This document shows positions 9,166-18,341 of a stretch of 64,000 bases of DNA, one piece after another. The stretch comes from Paraburkholderia silvatlantica (GTDB lineage: Bacteria > Pseudomonadota > Gammaproteobacteria > Burkholderiales > Burkholderiaceae): the NCBI RefSeq assembly GCF_003096715.1, contig NZ_QEOL01000036.1, positions 1-64,000 of the forward strand. Reading direction: 5' to 3'. Every line of letters begins with the position of its first letter. Position 1 is the stretch's first letter. The notes beneath the pieces are model-generated. The model saw nothing but the letters and a program-made list of their open reading frames with translations, was not told the DNA's origin and ran no database searches. The position numbers and the translations under genes are program-made.

Positions 9166-10590
9166 TCAGGTCGCCGCCCAGAAGACGAGGCAGCATAGAG
9201 CCACCACGGCAAGGCTTACTCGGTCGCGCGCGGCGAACACGATCGGATCGTCGTGCATCAGGCCACGGTGCGCGATGATCCACGTGCGGCTCACCCAGTA
9301 AAGGAGCAGCGGACATGCGAGCCAGATGATCTGTGGATGCCGGTAGAGATGTGCCGTATTGCCGTCCTGGATATACATGGCGAGCACAAGCACGGAGAGA
9401 TAGCCGGACGCCGTGCCCAGCGACGAGATGAGCGACAGGTCGCTCGCGAGGTATCCGCGGCCGCGCGTTTTGGCGAGCCCGCGAGCTTGCATCGAATAGA
9501 GCTCGGCATAGCGCTTCACGAGCGCAAGGCTCAGGAAGATGAACATCGAGAACGCGAGCAGCCAGAACGTGAGGTGACCGCCGATGGCGGCGGTTCCGGC
9601 GACGATGCGAGTGGTATAGAGCATCGCCAGCACGACGACATCCACCATCACCTGGCGCTTGAGGTACATCGAGTAACCAAGCGTGAGTGCGTAGTAGCCC
9701 AGCAGCACGGCCGCAAAGCGCCATGGAAGGAATAGCGCGGTCAGCGCGAAGGCGCCCGCGAGCAGGACAGGAAAGAGTGCTATCCCCCAGGTCAGCGGCA
9801 GCGCGCCGGAAGCTAGCGGGCGCTTGCGCTTGGTTGGATGGTGCCGGTCGTCCTCGAGGTCGAGCATGTCGTTGAGCAGGTACACGCTCGACGCACAGAG
9901 TCCGAAGGCGAAAAAAGCGATCAGCGCTGCGACGATGAGGTCCGGGTAGGCGAGCTTGTGCCCGGCAAGGAGCGGCACGAAGATCAGCAGATTCTTCAGC
10001 CATTGATGCAGGCGCAACGACTTCGTCCAGGTTTTCAACGCTGGCGGACGCGATTCGATCACACGTTCGACATTGCCGATCTTGCGGGCCGCGCGTTCGA
10101 CGCCGCTGGCCGGGTTCACGACATAAGCGCGCGCAGCGGATTGCCAGACCGCGATGTCGTCGTGCGAATTGCCTGCGTAGTCGAAGTTTTTTTCGCCGAA
10201 TTCGGCCACGAGCTTGTCGCGTTTGCGCTGAGCGGAGAGGTTGACGCCGTCTGCGGTCGCGAAGGTCTGGTCGAACAGGCCCAGATGGTCGGCAATGGCG
10301 TGGGCATAGCGCTCGTGGCTGGCAGTCGCGAGCACGAGCGGGCGTCCGGCGTCGCGCTCCTCCTTGAGCCAGTCGAGGACCTGTGCGTCGTAGGGCAGGA
10401 CCGTGACATCGACATTGGTGTTTTCGGCGAGGCCGGCTTTGAGCGCGGGTTTGCCGCCGCGCGCAAGCCACATGAGCGGCCGGTAAAACCGCAGCGGCGC
10501 GGATTTGAGATACGCGAATCCCGATTCGATCAGCACATCCGATCGAATCAACGTGCCATCCAGGTCAACAACGAGTGGTCTGCTGCGCAT
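9166..10590 (-). CDS. HAD phosphatase-UbiA prenyltransferase fusion (DPPR synthase-like)
   Basis: A 474-residue two-domain protein. Residues 1-180 are a HAD hydrolase (motif I DLDGT at 9-13; NSHDD at 141-145 as motif IV). From about 190 a polytopic UbiA domain begins with RLHQWLKN. Its prenyl-diphosphate motif NDMLDLEDD (240-248) has Asp241, Asp244 and Asp248, and a second Asp motif lies in YLKRQVMVDVV. Mycobacterial Rv3806c, a UbiA protein, transfers phosphoribose from PRPP to decaprenyl phosphate, and a phosphatase then removes the 5-phosphate. A fused HAD domain would do both steps. With DprE1/DprE2-like genes downstream this gives the full route from PRPP to a lipid-linked pentose. Confidence 0.87.
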   Translation of the reverse strand: MRSRPLVVDLDGTLIRSDVLIESGFAYLKSAPLRFYRPLMWLARGGKPALKAGLAENTNVDVTVLPYDAQVLDWLKEERDAGRPLVLATASHERYAHAIADHLGLFDQTFATADGVNLSAQRKRDKLVAEFGEKNFDYAGNSHDDIAVWQSAARAYVVNPASGVERAARKIGNVERVIESRPPALKTWTKSLRLHQWLKNLLIFVPLLAGHKLAYPDLIVAALIAFFAFGLCASSVYLLNDMLDLEDDRHHPTKRKRPLASGALPLTWGIALFPVLLAGAFALTALFLPWRFAAVLLGYYALTLGYSMYLKRQVMVDVVVLAMLYTTRIVAGTAAIGGHLTFWLLAFSMFIFLSLALVKRYAELYSMQARGLAKTRGRGYLASDLSLISSLGTASGYLSVLVLAMYIQDGNTAHLYRHPQIIWLACPLLLYWVSRTWIIAHRGLMHDDPIVFAARDRVSLAVVALCCLVFWAAT

Positions 10591-10785
10591 ACAGTCGGCC
10601 GGTTGGCAATGGGTTTATAGAGTGTGGTTTATTTAGCGCGCGCCTCGATCCGTCCGAATCCTGCGCCGTTTTCAAGCCAGGAATTTTACCCGGAACTTGT
10701 GGCTCCGCTACAGACACGCCGTCGATCTCTTCTACGCTTGCACATTGTCAACAGCTTGCGGGGCGGTCAACGCGCGCAGGCGCGT

Positions 10786-12504
10786 TCACGCGGGCGGTTG
10801 GGTTTTGCCGGTTTCGAAAGCCTGCGCATCGGGAATTTCGCAGTATCGACCGCTATCGAGCCTGCCAAACAGCCGAATTTCGCTGTCCGGCGGACGCTTG
10901 AAAAACCCTGTCCAGCCGCCGTAACGATCGTTGGATCCAGTGAGCGATGCGAGATCCGCGCGTGGTGCCCCGGTGATACCCGTGCCCAGTACCTTGCCGG
11001 CGCGATCGGCGATCACGATCGACGAGACGTATCGTTTGCCTGTGGAGTCATACAGCCATCCAGTGGCGGCGAACGTGTCAGGGGTCGCAGTCGCGCTAAT
11101 GCTGTCAATCTTACCGATGCAGCGGGCGTCCGCGGAGACCACTGCTGGCGGTACCGCATAGTCGTGCTGGCCCTGGGCGAATATGGAAAGCCCTGCGGCC
11201 TGCGCGCGCGTAGCAACCGCCTGGAGTGCCGCTGGGTTGGGATAGATCCTGGCCGTATACGGGGCGTCGTAGACGTTTGTACGCACCGCGAGGCCCGCGA
11301 CGCGTTTCGCGTAAAGCTCGCGTTGCGTCGAGTGAAAGACCATGCGCTGTGCAACCGCAATCATTACGAGCATGAATACGAAGCCGCCGACTATCCAGCG
11401 CCGCCTCTCAGGGCGAATCTCATTGAGCCAAAGAAAAGCGACGAGCGAGGCGGTCATCAACAGTGGCCCGGTGGTATAGCGCGACAACGTGGCGGTGTCG
11501 ACGCCAAAGCCAATTCGCCCGACAGCGGTGACGAATGCACCTGCACTTACGAATACCGCCATGGCTAGCAGCGCGGAACCGACGACTGCACGACGTTGCC
11601 GGGCTATCCATAGCGCATAAATCAGGCTCGCAAGCACGACTGCGCCCCAAAGGGCGCTCATCACCATGCCCAGGCACCCCCAGGTGGCGGGCGAGCCGAG
11701 ATAGAGCAGTACGTAGAGCAGAACGCCGAGTGGCTGGTGCACCACTGCGTCGCGCAGTCCCCCGCTCGGCGAATTCGAATGCCACCCCGTGAAGTAGGCC
11801 AGCCAGATTGCCGCCGCCGCTAGTGCGATGACAAGGAGACGCGCGCGCGTCGTACGGAGGTACGCAGCCTGAACGGCGAGCACCGGGGCGACGAGGACAC
11901 CACTAACCATCGATAGTGCCGCCATGATCGCGCTGCCGATGGCAACTGCGAACCATCCGGCCGAGGTCCCAGACGCGCCGCGAAAGCGTGCGCTTTCACT
12001 GAGATCGAGGGCGTCGAATGCGCAGAGTCCAAACAGGTACACGGCAAACCACTGGTTCTGGAAGCCCCACGTAAAGTTCTCCGCCTGCATCCAGGCGAAT
12101 GCGAAGGCAAGCACGCTGCCGACGGCGACCATCCGGGATGCGCGCGAAAGCGTCAGGTTTCGGCGGATGATTCGATAAAGCGCAATGGCGATCAACGCCG
12201 CCAGGACGACGTTGGCAGCGAGGTCGAGCACATTGCGCCCGCCGAGGTAGCGCATGTCCGCGAAAAAGATGAGTCTTGAAAAGAACAGGCGATGCTCGTT
12301 GTGCAGACCAAAAAACGCCGCCCACGGATGCTCGAGTGCATCCATGTAGAAACCCAGGGTGCCGTCCCACTGGTCTCCATAGGGGACCGGGGAGAAGTGG
12401 AGAGCAACTCCGGCCAAGGTCGTCGCGAAGATCGTAATACCGAGCGAGAAGACGACCGCCGGCCAGAAAATGCGAGTATTTGTCAGATATTTCAAATGGG
12501 ACAC
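10786..12504 (-). CDS. Polytopic membrane protein, candidate GT-C glycosyltransferase
   Basis: A 572-residue integral membrane protein. One hydrophobic segment (about 12-36) is followed by an acidic loop YGDQWDG (42-48) and HNEHR (68-72), then repeated hydrophobic segments to about 420 and a soluble C-terminal domain. It is a paralog of the 616-residue protein at 802-2652, with the same motifs in the same order. The Asp-containing first periplasmic loop suggests a GT-C enzyme that uses a polyprenyl-phosphate sugar. Its position upstream of the UbiA/DprE genes makes it a candidate user of their lipid-linked pentose; this is inference. The start codon is GTG at 12504, 305 bp from the divergent GT2 start. 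Confidence 0.75.
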   Translation of the reverse strand: MSHLKYLTNTRIFWPAVVFSLGITIFATTLAGVALHFSPVPYGDQWDGTLGFYMDALEHPWAAFFGLHNEHRLFFSRLIFFADMRYLGGRNVLDLAANVVLAALIAIALYRIIRRNLTLSRASRMVAVGSVLAFAFAWMQAENFTWGFQNQWFAVYLFGLCAFDALDLSESARFRGASGTSAGWFAVAIGSAIMAALSMVSGVLVAPVLAVQAAYLRTTRARLLVIALAAAAIWLAYFTGWHSNSPSGGLRDAVVHQPLGVLLYVLLYLGSPATWGCLGMVMSALWGAVVLASLIYALWIARQRRAVVGSALLAMAVFVSAGAFVTAVGRIGFGVDTATLSRYTTGPLLMTASLVAFLWLNEIRPERRRWIVGGFVFMLVMIAVAQRMVFHSTQRELYAKRVAGLAVRTNVYDAPYTARIYPNPAALQAVATRAQAAGLSIFAQGQHDYAVPPAVVSADARCIGKIDSISATATPDTFAATGWLYDSTGKRYVSSIVIADRAGKVLGTGITGAPRADLASLTGSNDRYGGWTGFFKRPPDSEIRLFGRLDSGRYCEIPDAQAFETGKTQPPA

Positions 12505-12642
12505 GGCAGAGGTTTCATTTTGGTTTCCAAACTCTGGTCAAGATGCAAATCGGTAACGGCAATCTCGCTTGCATGCCCATCGGCTCCCCTTTTTTGCCGG
12601 TCGGCCGCGCCCGGCCGCTACTGTACTATTCGTGTGCATCAA

Positions 12643-12656
12643 CGGACAACTGTCCG
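12643..12656. promoter_or_regulatory. Palindrome in divergent promoter region
   Basis: A perfect 14-bp hyphenated palindrome, CGGACA-AC-TGTCCG, between the divergent genes starting at 12504 (minus) and 12809 (plus). Its position suits an operator for one or both operons. No regulator is identified. Confidence 0.25.
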
Positions 12657-12808
12657 GCGAGGACAATTATTCGCTGCGCACCGCCTTATCTGCGTAACAA
12701 ATAGAAAAGTTGGTTGCCGAAGACGGTCATTTTCAGCAAACTAGGTGGTTTCAATCGACCCCGTTTAATCGTACGGCATCCAATGATGCCGAATCGTCGC
12801 GTTTCCAG

Positions 12809-13654
12809 ATGACAGTGAGTGCGGTATCCAGCATGGATCACGGCGTGGTGTCCGTATCGGTGGTCGTCTTTCATCCAGACCAGCAACTGCTTGCCCGGAC
12901 GTTTGCCAGCCTTGCGCAGGCCGGCGCTGCGTTGGCGCACTCAGCGCCTGGAATGTCGATTCATCTGTATCTCGTGGACAACGGCGGCATGCCCGAGATG
13001 CGGGCCAGCCTTGCCGCGTTGTCGCAAGCAGGCATCGCCTGCACGGTGCTCGCCGGACACGGGAACGTCGGCTACGGGCGTGGCCACAATCTGGCGATCG
13101 AGCGGGCATCGAGCCGTTACCACCTCGTACTGAATCCTGACGTAGACATCGACTCTAGCGCGTTAGCCGAGGCGGTGACCTTTCTTGAGGCGCACCCCGA
13201 AGCAGGCCTGCTCACGCCGGCCATTGTCGACGATGCCGGCCAGCTTCAATATCTTTGCCGGCAGTATCCGACCCTCATTGATCTGTTCGTACGCGGCTTC
13301 CTGCCCCGCGCCGCACGCCGGCCTTTCGAGGCACGTCTCGCCCGCTACGAGATGCGCGCGCAGATCAACGAGCGTGACACGATCTGGGATCCACCGATCG
13401 TGAGCGGCTGCTTCATGTTGTTTCGTACGAGCGTGCTAAAAACACTTGCGGGCTTCGACGCACGCTATTTCCTCTACTTCGAGGACTACGATCTCAGCCT
13501 GCGCGCGCATGATGTCGCACGCGTCGTCTATGCACCGTCGGTACGGGTGCTGCACCACGGCGGCGGTGCGTCGCGCAAGGGGTTGGCGCACATCCGGATG
13601 TTCCTCGCGTCGGCGTTCAAGTTTTATAACCGGTTCGGGTGGAAATGGCTTTGA
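12809..13654 (+). CDS. Family 2 glycosyltransferase (rhamnosyltransferase-like)
   Basis: An inverting GT2 of about 281 residues. It shows the GT-A nucleotide-sugar fold: VSVSVVVFHPD as first strand, LVDNGG, then GNVGYGRGHN and LVLNPDVDI, where the DxD-like Asp residues bind the metal and donor. A conserved WDPPIVSGCFML and FEDYDLSLR (ED catalytic base region) follow. These features are usual for WbbL/WbpY-type O-antigen rhamnosyltransferases. ATG 12809 is chosen; ATG 12833 is also possible, and a TTG at 12710 gives an unlikely 33-residue leader. The 3' end overlaps the next gene by 10 bp. It acts at the inner face of the cytoplasmic membrane. Confidence 0.82.
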   Translation: MTVSAVSSMDHGVVSVSVVVFHPDQQLLARTFASLAQAGAALAHSAPGMSIHLYLVDNGGMPEMRASLAALSQAGIACTVLAGHGNVGYGRGHNLAIERASSRYHLVLNPDVDIDSSALAEAVTFLEAHPEAGLLTPAIVDDAGQLQYLCRQYPTLIDLFVRGFLPRAARRPFEARLARYEMRAQINERDTIWDPPIVSGCFMLFRTSVLKTLAGFDARYFLYFEDYDLSLRAHDVARVVYAPSVRVLHHGGGASRKGLAHIRMFLASAFKFYNRFGWKWL

Positions 13655-14607
13655 GCCGCGTATTGGTAACCGGTGCGAATGGTTTCGTAGGAAGAGCGCT
13701 GTGCGCGGCGCTCTGCCGGCATGGCCACGAAGTGACCGCGCTGCTGCGGCGCGGCCACGTCGGCGGGGATGTTGTACGTGAATGGCATCACGAGGCGGCG
13801 GATTTCGTGGGACTTCAGGAGGCGTGGCCGAACGATTTGTCCCCCGATTGCGTTGTGCATCTGGCTGCGCGCGTCCACGTGATGCGTGATGACGCTCCCG
13901 ACCCAGTGGCAGCGTTCCGTGCGACGAACGTCGAGGGCACGCTGCGCGTGGCCCGTGCGGCGCAGGCCCGCGGGGCCCGGCGCATGGTATTCGTGAGCAG
14001 CATCAAGGCGGTGGCGGAAGTGGATGGCGGCGTTCCGCTGGCGGAATCCGTGCCGCCCATGCCGCTCGACCCGTACGGACTTTCGAAGCGGGCGGCGGAG
14101 GAGGCGCTCTGGCGTTTGGGCGAAGAAACAGGATTGGAAGTCGTGGTTGTTCGGCCCCCGCTGGTTTATGGTCCCGGAGTCGGAGCCAATTTTTTGCAGA
14201 TGATGGACGCGCTTTGGCGCGGCGTGCCGTTGCCGCTTGGGTCGGTGAATGCGCGGCGCAGTCTCGTGTACACCGAGAATCTGGCCGATGCGCTCATGCA
14301 TTGCGTGACGGACCCGCGAGCCGCCAACGCCTGCTTTCACGTGGCAGACGCCGAAGACCTTTCTGTTGCCCAGTTGCTGCGCGGTCTCGGCCGCCACCTT
14401 TCGAAGCCCGCGCGCCTGATTCCTGTTCCGACGGGGCTGCTGCGCGCCGCCGGCGTACTGAGCGGCCGCTCAGCCCAGCTGGAGCGTCTGACGTCCAGCC
14501 TGCAAGTCGACACGTCGCTGATTCACGCGCGGCTCGGCTGGCAGCCGCCGTTTGCGGTGGAGGAGGGGCTGGAAGCGACCGCACGTTGGTATCGTGCGAC
14601 GCACTGA
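13645..14607 (+). CDS. NAD-dependent 4-epimerase/reductase (WbpV/WbpK-like)
   Basis: A 320-residue extended SDR with VTGANGFVG (about 8-16), VSSIKA with the catalytic Ser region, and YGLSKR as the YxxxK pair. In Pseudomonas and Burkholderia O-antigen clusters, an enzyme of this type reduces or epimerises the 4-keto sugar made by a WbpM dehydratase, and is followed by a WbpL transferase and WbpM. The same order occurs here, so it likely makes UDP-QuiNAc or UDP-FucNAc. ATG 13645 follows a weak GGGTGG ribosome site and overlaps the GT2 gene by 10 bp. Confidence 0.82.
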   Translation: MALSRVLVTGANGFVGRALCAALCRHGHEVTALLRRGHVGGDVVREWHHEAADFVGLQEAWPNDLSPDCVVHLAARVHVMRDDAPDPVAAFRATNVEGTLRVARAAQARGARRMVFVSSIKAVAEVDGGVPLAESVPPMPLDPYGLSKRAAEEALWRLGEETGLEVVVVRPPLVYGPGVGANFLQMMDALWRGVPLPLGSVNARRSLVYTENLADALMHCVTDPRAANACFHVADAEDLSVAQLLRGLGRHLSKPARLIPVPTGLLRAAGVLSGRSAQLERLTSSLQVDTSLIHARLGWQPPFAVEEGLEATARWYRATH

Positions 14608-14633
14608 ATTCGTGGAGACCGTACACGTTGATC

Positions 14634-15671
14634 ATGCATTTGCCGTTTTCGTCACCGTTGAGCGCCGTGTGGATCGCCTTGGCTAGCGGTGTGCTGTGCG
14701 CGGCCATACTGGCGTTTCTGCTGAAGAGCGGGCTCGCATGGCGGCTTGCCACGGATATCCCAAACGAGCGCTCGCTTCATTTGCGGCCGACACCGCGTGT
14801 CGGAGGCTGGGGCCTGGTGCCGGTCGCGATATTGGCTATTTTGCTTCTGGCGCCTTCACTATGGCTGATCGCGCTTGGCGTGGCATTTCTCGCCGCCGTT
14901 TCCCAGATCGACGACCGTTGCGGACTTCCTGCGCGCGTGCGCTTTGCCGCGCATTTCCTTGCCGTCCTGGCGCTGATCGCTGTATATCCGGCTCCAGTTC
15001 CGTGGTGGTGCCTCATAGGCCTGGCGTTTTTGATGCTGTGGCTGGTCAACTTGTACAATTTCATGGACGGTGCCGACGGTCTCGCCGGCGGTATGGCGCT
15101 GTTCGGTTTCGGAGCCTATGCGGCCGCGGCGCTTTTTGGGCCGGCGCCGATGCCGGAACTCGGCTGGGTCTGCGCGGCGATTGCTGGAGCGGCGGCGGGG
15201 TTTCTGCTCTTCAATTTCCATCCGGCAAAACTATTTCTGGGCGATGCCGGCTCGATTCCAGCCGGCTTTCTCGCTGGCGCGCTAGGCTATTGGGGCTGGC
15301 GTGGCGGCACCTGGCCGATCTGGTTTCCGGCACTGGTGTTCTCGCCGTTCATCGCGGACGCATCGGTCACGCTGATCCGCCGGCTGTTGCGCGGCGAGAA
15401 GTTTTGGCAAGCACACCGCGAACATTACTATCAGCGCATGGTGCGCTTCGGGACCGGTCACGCATCGACGGCCTTGGTGTGGTATCTGGTAATGTTTATC
15501 GGCACGGCACTTGCTCTTTGGGCTCTGAATCGCCCAGTACCTCTGCAGTGGGGGATCGTTGCAGCTTGGGCTGCCGTACTCGTCGTGATTGGTGCGGCAA
15601 TTGACGCGCGCTGGCGCAGTTTTCAGACCGTAAGCAGAAAACCAGAGGTTGACGCTGATGCTTCGCAATAA
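14634..15671 (+). CDS. wbpL: WecA/WbpL-family undecaprenyl-phosphate glycosyl-1-phosphate transferase
   Basis: A 345-residue polytopic enzyme of the MraY/WecA family. It shows the expected cytoplasmic motifs: DDRCGLP after the fourth segment, NLYNFMDGADGLAGG, FLGDAGSIPAGF, and HREHYYQR in the last large loop, all Mg- and substrate-binding. It starts O-antigen or glycan repeat units by moving an N-acetylated amino-sugar 1-phosphate to undecaprenyl phosphate at the inner membrane. ATG 14634 begins just before the first membrane segment. It lies 26 bp after the epimerase and overlaps the WbpM-like gene by 14 bp, which argues for one operon. Confidence 0.88.
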   Translation: MHLPFSSPLSAVWIALASGVLCAAILAFLLKSGLAWRLATDIPNERSLHLRPTPRVGGWGLVPVAILAILLLAPSLWLIALGVAFLAAVSQIDDRCGLPARVRFAAHFLAVLALIAVYPAPVPWWCLIGLAFLMLWLVNLYNFMDGADGLAGGMALFGFGAYAAAALFGPAPMPELGWVCAAIAGAAAGFLLFNFHPAKLFLGDAGSIPAGFLAGALGYWGWRGGTWPIWFPALVFSPFIADASVTLIRRLLRGEKFWQAHREHYYQRMVRFGTGHASTALVWYLVMFIGTALALWALNRPVPLQWGIVAAWAAVLVVIGAAIDARWRSFQTVSRKPEVDADASQ

Positions 15672-17541
15672 AGCCTCCTGGCTCTCGTTCAGCGCCTTTC
15701 TGTTCGATATTGGCGCGGTGGCCGCCGCTTGGCTGACGGCCTATCTCCTGCGCTTTAACGCGACCGTTCCGCCCGAATTCTGGCACGGGGCCATGAGCAC
15801 GCTGACCTGGGTGCTGCCCGTCTATGCGGTAATGTTCCGCATTTTCGGCCTGTATCGCGGCATGTGGGTCTTTGCGAGCCTGCCGGATCTCATGCGTATC
15901 TCGAAGGCGATCATGTCGGCCGCGTTGGTCGTCATGATCGGCTCGGTAATGGTGCAGCCCACACCGATCATTCCGCGCTCCGTGCTGATCGTTTCACCGC
16001 TTCTTGTGTTCTTCGTGATGGGCGGTTCGCGCGCGCTCTATCGTGCGACCAAAGAGTTTTATCTGTATGGTGCGCTCGTCGCGCAGGGTAAGCCCGTGAT
16101 CGTCATTGGAGCGGGTGGTGCGGGTGCGAGCCTCGCACGTGAGCTCTCACGCTCTGCGGAGTGGCGCCTCGTTGGCCTGCTCGACGACGATCCCGCGAAG
16201 CAGCGGCGCGAGATCTATGGGTACAAGGTGCTCGGGCCGATCGATGAAATCACGCATTGGGCGCAAACGTTACGCTGCGAATTCGCCATCATCGCCATTC
16301 CGTCGGCGTCGGCCGATGTGCAGCGGCGCGTCGCCACCCAGTGTGTTCGCGCGGGAGTAAAGGCACTGGTGCTGCCTTCGCTCAACGATCTCCTGCCAGG
16401 CCAGGGTTTTCTTTCGCAGGTGCGCAGCATTGACCTCGAAGATCTGTTGGGGCGCGATGCGGTCAACATTGACACGCCGCACGTCGAGGCACTGCTGAGT
16501 GGCCGGGTGGTTATGGTTACGGGCGCGGGCGGCTCGATTGGCTCCGAACTGTGTCGGCAGATTTTGCGTTTCGCGCCCGCGCAACTTGTCGCGCTCGATG
16601 TGTCCGAATACGCGATGTACCGGCTCACCGAGGAAATCCGTGAACGCTTTCCCGAGCTTTCCGTGGTGCCGATCGTCGGCGACGCGAAGGATGCGCTATT
16701 GCTTGACCAGGTTATGGCGCGCTACGCGCCTCACATCGTCTTCCACGCGGCTGCGTACAAGCACGTGCCGTTGATGGAGGAACTGAATGCATGGCAGGCG
16801 ATCCGCAACAATGTGCTGGGCACGTACCGCGTGGCGCGTGCGGCGATCAAACATCAGGTCAGGCATTTCGTTCTCATCTCCACCGACAAGGCGGTCAATC
16901 CGACCAACGTGATGGGCGCAAGCAAGCGCCTTGCGGAGATGGCCTGCCAGGCGTTGCAGCAGACCAGCGAGCGCACTCAGTTCGAGACCGTGAGGTTTGG
17001 CAATGTGCTGGGCAGTGCGGGTAGTGTTATCCCCAAGTTCCAGCAGCAGATCGCGAAAGGTGGCCCGGTGACGGTCACGCATCCGGAAGTTACGCGTTTC
17101 TTCATGACGATACCGGAGGCCTCGCAGCTCGTGCTTCAGGCCTCAAGCATGGGGCGGGGCGGCGAGATTTTCATTCTCGACATGGGCGAGCCGGTCAAGA
17201 TCGTCAATCTGGCGCGCGACCTGATCCGTCTCTACGGATACACGGAAGAACAGATTCGCGTGGTCTTCACAGGGCTGCGGCCCGGTGAAAAGCTCTACGA
17301 AGAACTGCTCGCCGATGACGAAACCACGACGCGTACGCCACACGCGAAGCTGCGCACGGCGAAGGCGCGCGAAGTGCCTGACAATCTGCTGGACGAATTG
17401 CTGCCGTGGCTCATGCAACACCGCGTGCCCGGCGACGACGAAGTGCGGCGCGATCTGCGTCGCTGGGTGCCCGAATACCAGCCGGCGAGCAAGCCAACAT
17501 TGCAGAGCGTGGCCGGGACTTCGGTGCGTTCTGCAGGGTAG
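15658..17541 (+). CDS. wbpM: WbpM/CapD-type UDP-sugar 4,6-dehydratase
   Basis: A 627-residue protein. Four hydrophobic segments occupy about the first 130 residues. A first Rossmann domain follows (IGAGGAGASLA), then a second dehydratase domain (VTGAGGSIGSE near residue 285). FHAAAYKHVPLM and STDKAVNPTNVMGASK mark the WbpM group, in which Met replaces the usual Tyr of the YxxxK pair. These enzymes convert UDP-GlcNAc to the 4-keto-6-deoxy sugar, the precursor of UDP-QuiNAc/FucNAc. Full-length WbpM proteins are of this size, so it looks complete. ATG 15658 is preceded by AGAGG; the TTG at 15649 is less likely. The gene ends the plus-strand O-antigen-like operon and converges on cysC. Confidence 0.9.
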   Translation: MLRNKASWLSFSAFLFDIGAVAAAWLTAYLLRFNATVPPEFWHGAMSTLTWVLPVYAVMFRIFGLYRGMWVFASLPDLMRISKAIMSAALVVMIGSVMVQPTPIIPRSVLIVSPLLVFFVMGGSRALYRATKEFYLYGALVAQGKPVIVIGAGGAGASLARELSRSAEWRLVGLLDDDPAKQRREIYGYKVLGPIDEITHWAQTLRCEFAIIAIPSASADVQRRVATQCVRAGVKALVLPSLNDLLPGQGFLSQVRSIDLEDLLGRDAVNIDTPHVEALLSGRVVMVTGAGGSIGSELCRQILRFAPAQLVALDVSEYAMYRLTEEIRERFPELSVVPIVGDAKDALLLDQVMARYAPHIVFHAAAYKHVPLMEELNAWQAIRNNVLGTYRVARAAIKHQVRHFVLISTDKAVNPTNVMGASKRLAEMACQALQQTSERTQFETVRFGNVLGSAGSVIPKFQQQIAKGGPVTVTHPEVTRFFMTIPEASQLVLQASSMGRGGEIFILDMGEPVKIVNLARDLIRLYGYTEEQIRVVFTGLRPGEKLYEELLADDETTTRTPHAKLRTAKAREVPDNLLDELLPWLMQHRVPGDDEVRRDLRRWVPEYQPASKPTLQSVAGTSVRSAG

Positions 17542-17589
17542 GTGTTCGATGTCGAGCGCGCTCGCAAGCCTGTCTTCAATCGACAGGGC

Positions 17590-18195
17590 TCAGCGCTGAG
17601 TCGCGTGCTGTTGTGCAAGCGAAGCGTTGAGTTCTGGATTGAGACGACGCACGCGCGCCAGATAGTCCACAATCTGGTCGACGCAATGCTCAACGCTGTT
17701 ACCGTGCGTGCGCAAGGTCAGATCAGGGTTGAGCGGCGGATGATAGGGCGAGCCGATACCGGTGAATTGCGAGAGTTCTCCGCGCCGTGCGCGACGATAC
17801 AACCCCTTCGGGTCGCGTTCCTCACATAGGGCGAGCGGCGTATCGACAAAAACCTCGACAAAATTTTCATCGCCCACGATGCGCCTCGCATTGGCGCGAT
17901 GCTCGGGCTCAGGCGAAATGGTTGCTGTTACGGCAACGAAGCCTTCCATGCAAAAAAGCGCCGCGACGTGAGCTACGCGACGCAAATTTTCTGTCCGCTC
18001 TACCTCACTAAATCCGAGATCTGAATTGAGCCCGGTGCGAAGGACATCGCCATCGAGGACTATCGCCTGCTGTGCAAACGTTTGCAATCTGGTTACAAGA
18101 GCGCGTGCGATCGTTGTCTTGCCAGCACCTGACATGCCGGTGAGCCAAATGACGATGCCAACCGATTTTTCTTGTTCCACAGCTTGGAGCCCCAT
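17590..18195 (-). CDS. cysC: Adenylylsulfate (APS) kinase, copy 1
   Basis: A 201-residue protein with P-loop GMSGAGKTT (20-28), LDGDVLRTGLNSDLGFS and RTENLRRV, all typical of APS kinase, which phosphorylates APS to PAPS. The C-terminal FTGIGSPYHPP is also conserved. ATG 18195 is chosen because the P-loop then lies at the usual distance; the upstream 28 codons look spurious. No ATP sulfurylase (cysD/cysN) or PAPS reductase is nearby, so PAPS is more likely made here for sulfotransferases than for cysteine. A second APS kinase (20751-21353) lies in the same minus-strand run, with galE and a GT4 between them. Confidence 0.88.
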   Translation of the reverse strand: MGLQAVEQEKSVGIVIWLTGMSGAGKTTIARALVTRLQTFAQQAIVLDGDVLRTGLNSDLGFSEVERTENLRRVAHVAALFCMEGFVAVTATISPEPEHRANARRIVGDENFVEVFVDTPLALCEERDPKGLYRRARRGELSQFTGIGSPYHPPLNPDLTLRTHGNSVEHCVDQIVDYLARVRRLNPELNASLAQQHATQR

Positions 18196-18341
18196 TAGAC
18201 GCACGTATGTCTGAAGGGCTATTCTAGCCGCGATGTTTCTGCTGTAACGTCGATGTAATAAACCGCAACAAATTCGCAAGTTCGTAACTATGCGTTTCTG
18301 TGCGATAGCCTCGGGACGCGGAGCGGCTCCGTTTTCACCAG

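Noticed and set aside
18074..18085. Second copy of GCAAACGTTTGC
   Set aside because: It lies inside the coding sequence of cysC copy 1, so an operator role is unlikely; probably chance.
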